A DNA stretch of 64,000 bases. Origin: Diospyros lotus (taxonomy: Eukaryota; Streptophyta; Magnoliopsida; Ericales; Ebenaceae). Shown in pieces: positions 58,152 to 64,000 of this stretch. Positions within the stretch are counted from its first letter, which is position 1; each line of letters opens with the position of its first letter. The position numbers and the translations under genes are program-made. The DNA is taken from contig NC_068340.1 in NCBI RefSeq assembly GCF_014633365.1, positions 15,913,879 through 15,977,878 on the forward strand, read 5' to 3'. Under the pieces are notes generated by a model. It did not search any database and had not been told where the DNA came from. It worked only from the letters and a program-made list of their open reading frames with translations.

Positions 58152-59560
58152 CTAAGGATGACTTTTTTTATATTTTTTAGTTAATTCTAATTGTTGTAAT
58201 TTTTTATTTATTTTGCAAGTAGAGGCAAAATGTCCTTTCTGTCCACACCTAAAGCAAGTAGGGTCGAATTTCCTATCTATTATTTTAGGTTGATATTTAG
58301 ATTTTTGAAAGGTATTGGGTTTTCTATTTAAGTTTTCTCTATAATATTTTTGGTATTGATTTTTATATTTTTTCTGAGGGGTTTTTTCTTTTGGATAGCC
58401 AAATTGCTCACACCAATTTCCCATTTCTTGCTGATTTGTTCGTACCTGCTTACTAAACCTCTGATGATTGCAAAACTGCAATCCTGTGGAGGTGATAATA
58501 TTTATCAATTCTCCATAGGTCCAGTCTGCATAATTGATGGATCCTCCTCCCGTAAGTCTTTTTTCCCAAACCATGTTGGCAATGAGAGTACGGAGACCAT
58601 TGATAAAGATCTCTTTCCAGTAGTCTAAACCACAATCATTGCGTTCATATAGCCTGCTAGGGAAGGTATCTTTATACCACTTGAAGTCTTCCAGTTTTCT
58701 ATAGTGTAACCGAGTTAATAATTCTTTGTTCTGGCCAACCACGTTAGTATAGGTTCCTAGGAAGTGCAGGGTAATATTCTGGAGTAGGGATTTTACTGAG
58801 TTTTGGATTGGTTTAGCTTCATGGTCTAATATTGGTTGTCGGTCTGGGCCAACCTTAACAGAAGAGAGTATCTGATTTCTCTGCTCTGATGATAGTTCTT
58901 TTACCCATCATCCTTGTAATATTCCGGTAAGCATATTGGTTAAGGTTTGGGCTGCCTTAAACTCTGTTTGGCCATTCTGTTGAGGGTTTGAAGCACTTGA
59001 TACCTTTCTAGGCCATCTAGATTCCATTCATAGACCCAATCAGGATGAAAGTTTATGGGAGCATGAGCTCGGTGATCAAGATTACTAATATCAACAGGGG
59101 CAGGTCTATTGTAATAAACACTGATGGTGTTAGTGTTCGATTTACTTATGGGGTTAAGTTGAAGCTAGTCTAGAAACCTAGATTCTACTTCTTCTATACC
59201 CACAAAAGAGAGATCATCTTCCGGCTCCTTTGATTCTTCTGCAGAAGAGAGATCATTTTTAGTTTCTTCTGATTTATGATGATTTTCTAGGATATTAATC
59301 ATATTTTCTGATGTAGTGACTTTCATGGATTATTTCTCAGCGGATTGGGTTGATTCTTCTAAGATTTTCATGTGAGTCTCTAAAATCTTGTTGTACATCC
59401 TTTGGTTTGATATCCAAGTGAAGAAATGGATGTTTAACCTAAGAAGTCTCGTGATCTGATACCACTGTTCTCTATGAGCACAAATTTGTTCCTGAGTATG
59501 ATGACTATCATAGTACTCTCGGAAGATCCTATTTTCTTCTTTGAAGAAATTCTTCTTGAG
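58152..59560 (-). pseudogene. EPRV type A coat protein region (copy 4), truncated at 59560
   Basis: From 59560 the minus strand reads KKNFFKEENRIFREYYDS, the NQRMYNKILETHMKILEEST coil and NPISKSNTNT-like sequence. The coat core (58742 onward: NKELLTRLHYRKLEDFKWYK) and knuckle CFRCGQKGHFASTC follow, ending at 58152. The 58152-58742 frame is uninterrupted for 196 codons; upstream there are stops and a deletion near 58975. The N-terminus and leader are missing because the sequence joins a Copia fragment at 59560/59561. Confidence 0.76.
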
Positions 59561-60805
59561 TATGACCTCTGTCCTCATACAATAGTCCTCTACCTGGGGC
59601 TCCATTAATATACCTGAGAATCCGGACTACCGCATCCAGTGGCTATCGCAAGGAGACTGTAAAAATTGACTGACAACACTGACTGAGAAAGAAATATCAG
59701 GTCTAGTGATAGTGAGATAATTAAGTTTTCCGACTAGCCTGCGATATCTCCCAGGATTTGGAAGATGCTCCCTCTGTCCTGGTAAAAGTTTTACATTAGG
59801 GTCCATAGGAGAATCTATAGATTTACAATCAAACATCCCAGTTTCTTCCAGAATGTCTAACACATACTTTCGCTGAGAGATAACAACACCAGAACTGGAC
59901 TGAGCAACTTCAATGCCAAGAAAGTACTTAAGTAACCCCAAATCCTTAATCTGAAAATGATGGAAAAGATGTTTCTTCAACTGAACAATACCATCTTGAT
60001 CATCACCTGTAATAACAATATCATCCGCATAGATAACTAAGTATATACACCTTCCATGTGATGTGTGTTTATAAAAAACTGAATGATCAAACTCACTATG
60101 AGTCATACCAAAGTCTTGAATGACAGCACTGAAGTGACCAAACCAGGCTTGAGGAGACTATTTTAACCCATATAATGAGCGACGGAGTTTACAAATCAGC
60201 CCAGACTCCTTCTGAGTTACAAACTCAGGAGGTTGCTCTATATAAATCTCCTCCTGAAGCTCACCGTGTAAGAAGATATTTTTAATGTCTAGCTGATACA
60301 ACGACCAATAGCGCATAGTTGATATAGAGAGAAACAAACTCATAGAGGATATCTTAGCAACATGGGAAAAAGTGTCACCATAGTCAAGACCATAAACCTG
60401 AGTATACCCCTTGGCAACCAAACGGGCCTTAAGGCGATCAACCTACCCATTAGGACCCACCTTGACAGTATAGATCCATCGACATCCAACAAGAGATTTC
60501 CCGGGGGGTAAAGGAACCAAATCCCAAGTACCATTGGAATGCAAAGTAGTCATCTCATCGACCATTGCTTGTCGCCACCCTGGATCAGAAAGTGCTTCAC
60601 GAACAGTCTTAGGGATAGAAACAGAGGATAAGGAAGACACAAAAGCACAAAAAGGAGATGAGAGATGGTGACAGCTAAGAAAATTGTAAATGGGGTGAGG
60701 ATTGTGAGAAGAACGGATACTTTTTCGAAGGGTAATAGGGAGCGGATCCTCAGAAGATAGGGCCACAACAGGTGGAGAGATTGGAGCAGGATGTGAGGCA
60801 GCAGG
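59561..60805 (-). pseudogene. Copia pol: reverse transcriptase part (minus strand)
   Basis: Minus strand from 60805: RT entry region (PLPITLRKSIRSSHNPHPIY, VREALSDPGWRQAMVDEM, NGTWDLVPLPPGKSLVGCRW), KGYTQVYGLDYGDTF, LDIKNIFLHGELQEEIYIEQ, CKLRRSLYGLK, then the YADDIVITGDD catalytic box (60106-59627 frame) and LTITRPDISFSVSVVSQFL. It stops at the start of RNase H, fused at 59561 to pararetrovirus coat sequence. A few stops and frame changes are present. A different Copia lineage from the elements at 15 and 52 kb. The upstream continuation lies beyond the LTR insertion. Confidence 0.85.
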
Positions 60806-62943
60806 TGTAACACCCCAGATTTTCAAAATAAAAAATGAGGTAATACCTGAGATTGTTAGGTTCTAATACTTAAGGAAATAGGCCATTTCAAGGAATTGAG
60901 GAAGCCTTGAGGGAAAAATTCAGTTTCTGAACCAGTGGCAAAATCGTAAATATTGAAGTCGGGTAAAAGTGTAATTTACCTAAAATATTGGGGTGCTAAG
61001 TGTAATTTATCCATTCTCTGGGGACCAAAAAGTGCAATTAAAAATGACCCGGGGACCAAGTTGCAAGGGCCTAAGTGCAAATTATCTAAAAAGTTCGGGC
61101 TAATGTGTAGTTCTTGAAACCTTAAAAATATCATCCATGGGCAAATCATGAATGACCAAGTGTCCCCCCTAGGTGTCACAATTGGATTGGTTGAAATGTT
61201 ATAATTATGGGTGTAATGATGAGCATAGTGTGAACACTCAAAACAAATGAGCTTTGGATTCTAAACTCTATTAAATTCAATTAAGAGACGAGATGTGCAT
61301 TTGGGTTGGATGCACATGGGAGAAATGATGAAGCCTTATCTTCAATGGCACATGGCAATCAACCATTGGGTTACTTGGAAGTTAGGATAAGGTCACATGA
61401 TGGCTCATAATGACACTTTGAGGTGGCATTGCATGATTGGTTAGGAAAAAAACTTACTTATCTTCCAAGTTTGCAAAAGTCTCCAAACATTATCTCTAAG
61501 GACATGTGGCAAGCATTCATTGGCCATTTGAAGATAGGATTTGAAGTGTAATGATGAGAAATGTGGAAAATGCAATTAACCATGTGGGATGTAGTTATTA
61601 ATTAAATGTGTAATGATGGGAAATGTAGAAAATGAATTAAACCATGTGGGATGTAATGATGGGAATATTGGAAAATCAAATTAAACATGTGAAGGTTCAA
61701 AATATCAGGGACACATGGCACACTTCAGTTGGATGCACATGGTTGGAATGATGACGCGACACGTGGCACGATTTGGTTCGCCGAAGTTTCCTATAAATAA
61801 GGGCTTTGGGGTTATTCATTTTGGCACCAAGAAAAGAGGAAAAGGAAGGGAGTTTGAGAGAGGAAATACTACCAAAAGAAGGGAGAAAGTCGATGGAGAA
61901 TAAGCCTTGACAGAATTTTTGGGTCTTTCTCGAAGTTCGTGCCAAGCAGTAAGAAAAACTACGAGAAAACCCATTCGCTCGTTGTAAACCGTGCTTCCTA
62001 AGGTAACCGATCAAGGTGAGTGATTCCTGCATGTTTTGTGGCATTTTGAGCATTTGTTGCTTCACTTGTGTGTTGGCTTGCACATCATGCCTTTGAGGCT
62101 TACATGTCATATTTTCCCTTGTTTATGCATATTCCTTCTGCTTTGTCATATATCATGTTCATATTGGTGACTGTGGCTAGTTGTTGGGACATCATGGAAG
62201 ACCTCGTGCTCTGGTGTTGAGCCAGGAGTGACTATGATGACCGCGGAGGTGATTGCAACACCTTGGCATTGCTACCACAGGGGTGGATTTCATAATGGCA
62301 TTATTGCATTTGCACGCATGTACTCTCATTCTCTGAGTCACTCACTTAGATGTCATATCTAACTTGGGTTGATGCCCCTGGGACATTCTATGTCCCAGGT
62401 ATATTAGCATGACAGGTACCCTGAAAACAAGCAGGAGAAAAGGCTACGAGGAGGCCGATGTTTAGTTTAACTTCATGTACTATGGATCCTATGTAACCTT
62501 TGGTTTTGTTTGAGCATTATGTACTACAATTGTATAAACAGGGCTTATGTAAGGCTTGGATTTACCTTTTATGCTGTTAAGGGTGTAAGTCAGGGATTAC
62601 TATGTACTATGAACATGATAAGGGTTGTTTGTTGGATTTCGAAAGTCTTCGAATGTTGCATTGTGAATAGCAGCTAGGATGCTCAAGGTTGTAAAGGGTG
62701 TGTGTGGGTATTCTACAATTGTACCTGCTATGATGTGTTGTGTTATGTTTTATGGAGTATTGAAGGTCGTATGCATTTCTTGCACATATAAAGGAAAATC
62801 TAGTGGAAACCCATTTTATTTAGCTTTGGATAAGCTTTCAGGTTCGATCCAACGCTTCCGTTGGTAAGGGTTTCCATAACGCCCATAGGTGATGTCTGCT
62901 TATATTCCATATTGTTGAGTATTTGGAAAAGTGGGGCGTTACA
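60806..62943 (+). mobile_element. Solo LTR of Ty3/Gypsy-type element inside Copia pol (2.1 kb)
   Basis: TGTAACACCCCAGATTTTC...GTGGGGCGTTACA is bracketed by the perfect pentamer GCAGG (60801-60805 and 62944-62948). The Copia reading continues across it. A CTATAAATAAGGGC box near 61792 could be the LTR promoter. Its orientation is set by analogy with the LTR at 37056. Small frames within it are not genes. Confidence 0.9.
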
Positions 62944-64000
62944 GCAGGAGTCGCTGAAGTAGTAGGAGACATTGGGGAAGGCTCAGTAACAACATCGCCA
63001 CCGGAATGAGATCGAGGCTGATGACGCTGATGATAAACCTGCAATGGGGTAGAAGAAGGAACAAGGAGAATAGGAGCACGAGGACTCGAGGGAAGAGAGA
63101 TTGCCTCAGAAATGGGTTGATGCTCGGAATGAGGTGAAGAAGGTAACAATTGAAGGTAACATCAACCGAAAGAAAATAGCGGCAGGTGTCAGGAGAAAAA
63201 CGTCGATAACCCTTCTTAAGGTGAGAGTAACCAAGAAAAATGCACTTGATGGACCGAGCATACAATTTATCCTGACCAGGAGACAGGTTATGGAAAAATC
63301 AGGTGCAACCAAAGACACGGGGAGGAAGAAGATATAATGGTTGATCAGGAAACAAGAGAGAGAGAGGAATTTGGTGCTGAAAAATCGAGGAGGTCATCCT
63401 GTTAATGAGATAGCAAGCAGCGATGACAACATCAGCCCAAAAGTGAAAGGGGACATGATGATGTAGAAGAAGAGTGCGAGTAGTTTCGATCAAATGTCTA
63501 TTTTTACGCTTAACAACCCTATTCTGTTGTGGTGTATAGGCACAAGACAACTGATGCAAGATCCCTTGAGAAAACATAAAGCTAGTAAAGGGAATAGAAA
63601 AATACTCAGGGGCATTGTTACTGCGCAATACTTGAACAGTGGTATGAAATTGCGTTTTGATTTCAGCACAAAAGGATTCAAAAATTGAAAGTAACTCAAA
63701 ACGATTTTTCATTAAATATAACCATGTGCAACGAGAATAATCGTCAATGAACATTACAAAATATTGAATACCCAAAACAGACACAACACGACTAGGACCC
63801 CAAATATCGGAATGAACTAAAGCAAGCAGGGATACAACTCGATTATTGACACACTTTGAAAAAGAAGTGCAAGATTGTTTCCCAAGTTGACAAGACTCAC
63901 AATGAAAGACGACAAACTAGACAAATGGGGGACCATCTTCTAAAACTTAGCCAAACTAGGATGTCCCAAACGATTGTGGAGAAGAGCAGGAGACTCAGTC
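62944..64000 (-). pseudogene. Copia pol: integrase part (minus strand), runs off the window
   Basis: Minus strand from 64000: GAG_pre-integrase remnants with CESCQLGKQSCTSF and HSDIWGPSR near 63800, then the integrase core frame 63784-63299. That frame has FVMFIDDYSRCTWLYLMKN, LRSNNAPEYFS and TPQQNRVVKRKNRHL, where the family's catalytic Glu (VER) is Lys, followed by CYLINRMTSS. The post-integrase CIFLGYSHLKKGYRRFSPDT region and a Ser/Pro-rich linker follow, up to the LTR. Gag, protease and 5' LTR lie outside the window. Confidence 0.85.

Larger units (their letters stand above)
29416..59560. mobile_element. Endogenous pararetrovirus cluster (Caulimoviridae, florendovirus-like)
   Basis: About 23 kb of viral sequence, excluding a Copia element (52359-57577) and an LTR (37056-39230), lies as head-to-tail and inverted fragments. 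Hallmarks are a 30K-type movement protein, a coat protein with CCHC knuckle, a DSGAD aspartic protease and a YIDD reverse transcriptase. TATA-driven intergenic regions and TGGTATCAGAGCC primer sites in leaders complete the set. There are no LTRs, integrase or flanking duplication, as expected for pararetroviruses integrated by illegitimate recombination. An additional unknown protein downstream of ORF1 fits florendoviruses as I recall them; petuviruses are the alternative. Every coding unit is damaged. Individual parts are listed separately. Confidence 0.85.

Noticed and set aside
60976..62867. Reading frames between the two Copia halves near 61-63 kb
   Set aside because: They fall inside the LTR bracketed by GCAGG and interrupt a continuous Copia pol frame.

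Overview
This window is nuclear DNA of a flowering plant, most likely a eudicot. The evidence is a multi-exon host gene with GT-AG introns and nested Copia and Ty3/Gypsy-type LTR elements. An RTE-type LINE and a large cluster of endogenous pararetrovirus (Caulimoviridae, florendovirus/petuvirus-like) fragments add to this. The species cannot be named from the sequence. The only host gene I can support is the 5' three-quarters of a plant EF-hand/mitochondrial-carrier protein related to Arabidopsis At2g35800 (SAM-transporter-like). It has five exons (9910-11074, 22857-23274, 24120-24264, 25356-25471, 25557-25635) that join into 641 in-frame codons. The last part of the carrier domain is absent, so intron 5 either exceeds 38 kb or the gene is broken.

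Layout. 1-8.6 kb: LTR-type insertions (8-2520, TSD GTAAA; 2767-4967, TTAA flanks) inside decayed retroelement gag-like remnants, plus a minus-strand Gypsy-type primer-binding site. 9.3-11.1 kb: host promoter and exon 1. 11.1-22.9 kb: intron 1, holding a solo LTR 26 bp past the splice donor, a minus-strand Copia remnant (12525-14740) and a plus-strand Copia complex (14741-21742) interrupted by a further solo LTR (18712-20144). 22.9-25.6 kb: exons 2-5. 25.9-27.5 kb: 5'-truncated RTE LINE with an open reverse transcriptase frame. 27.7-29.4 kb: 5' part of a Copia element.

29.4-59.6 kb: the pararetrovirus cluster. It contains four copies of a promoter/intergenic region with a TATA box, plus leaders carrying the initiator-tRNA-Met primer-binding site. 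There are two kinds of coding unit. Type A is coat protein + zinc knuckle + aspartic protease followed directly by an unknown protein (ORF2), without movement protein or reverse transcriptase. Type B is movement protein + zinc knuckle followed by a divergent ORF2. One isolated RT fragment is also present. Types A and B share the leader and the first ~55 codons of ORF1 and lie head-to-tail, which suggests components of a divided genome. Rearrangement breakpoints repeatedly fall at the primer-binding site. A young Copia element (52359-57577, TSD GTTAA) sits in one protease and a solo LTR (37056-39230) in the type B ORF2. 59.6-64 kb: a minus-strand Copia pol interrupted by a solo LTR (60806-62943, TSD GCAGG), running off the window.

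All viral and transposon genes carry stops, frameshifts or deletions except the RTE RT frame. Assignments rest on motif recognition by eye; no database search was possible.
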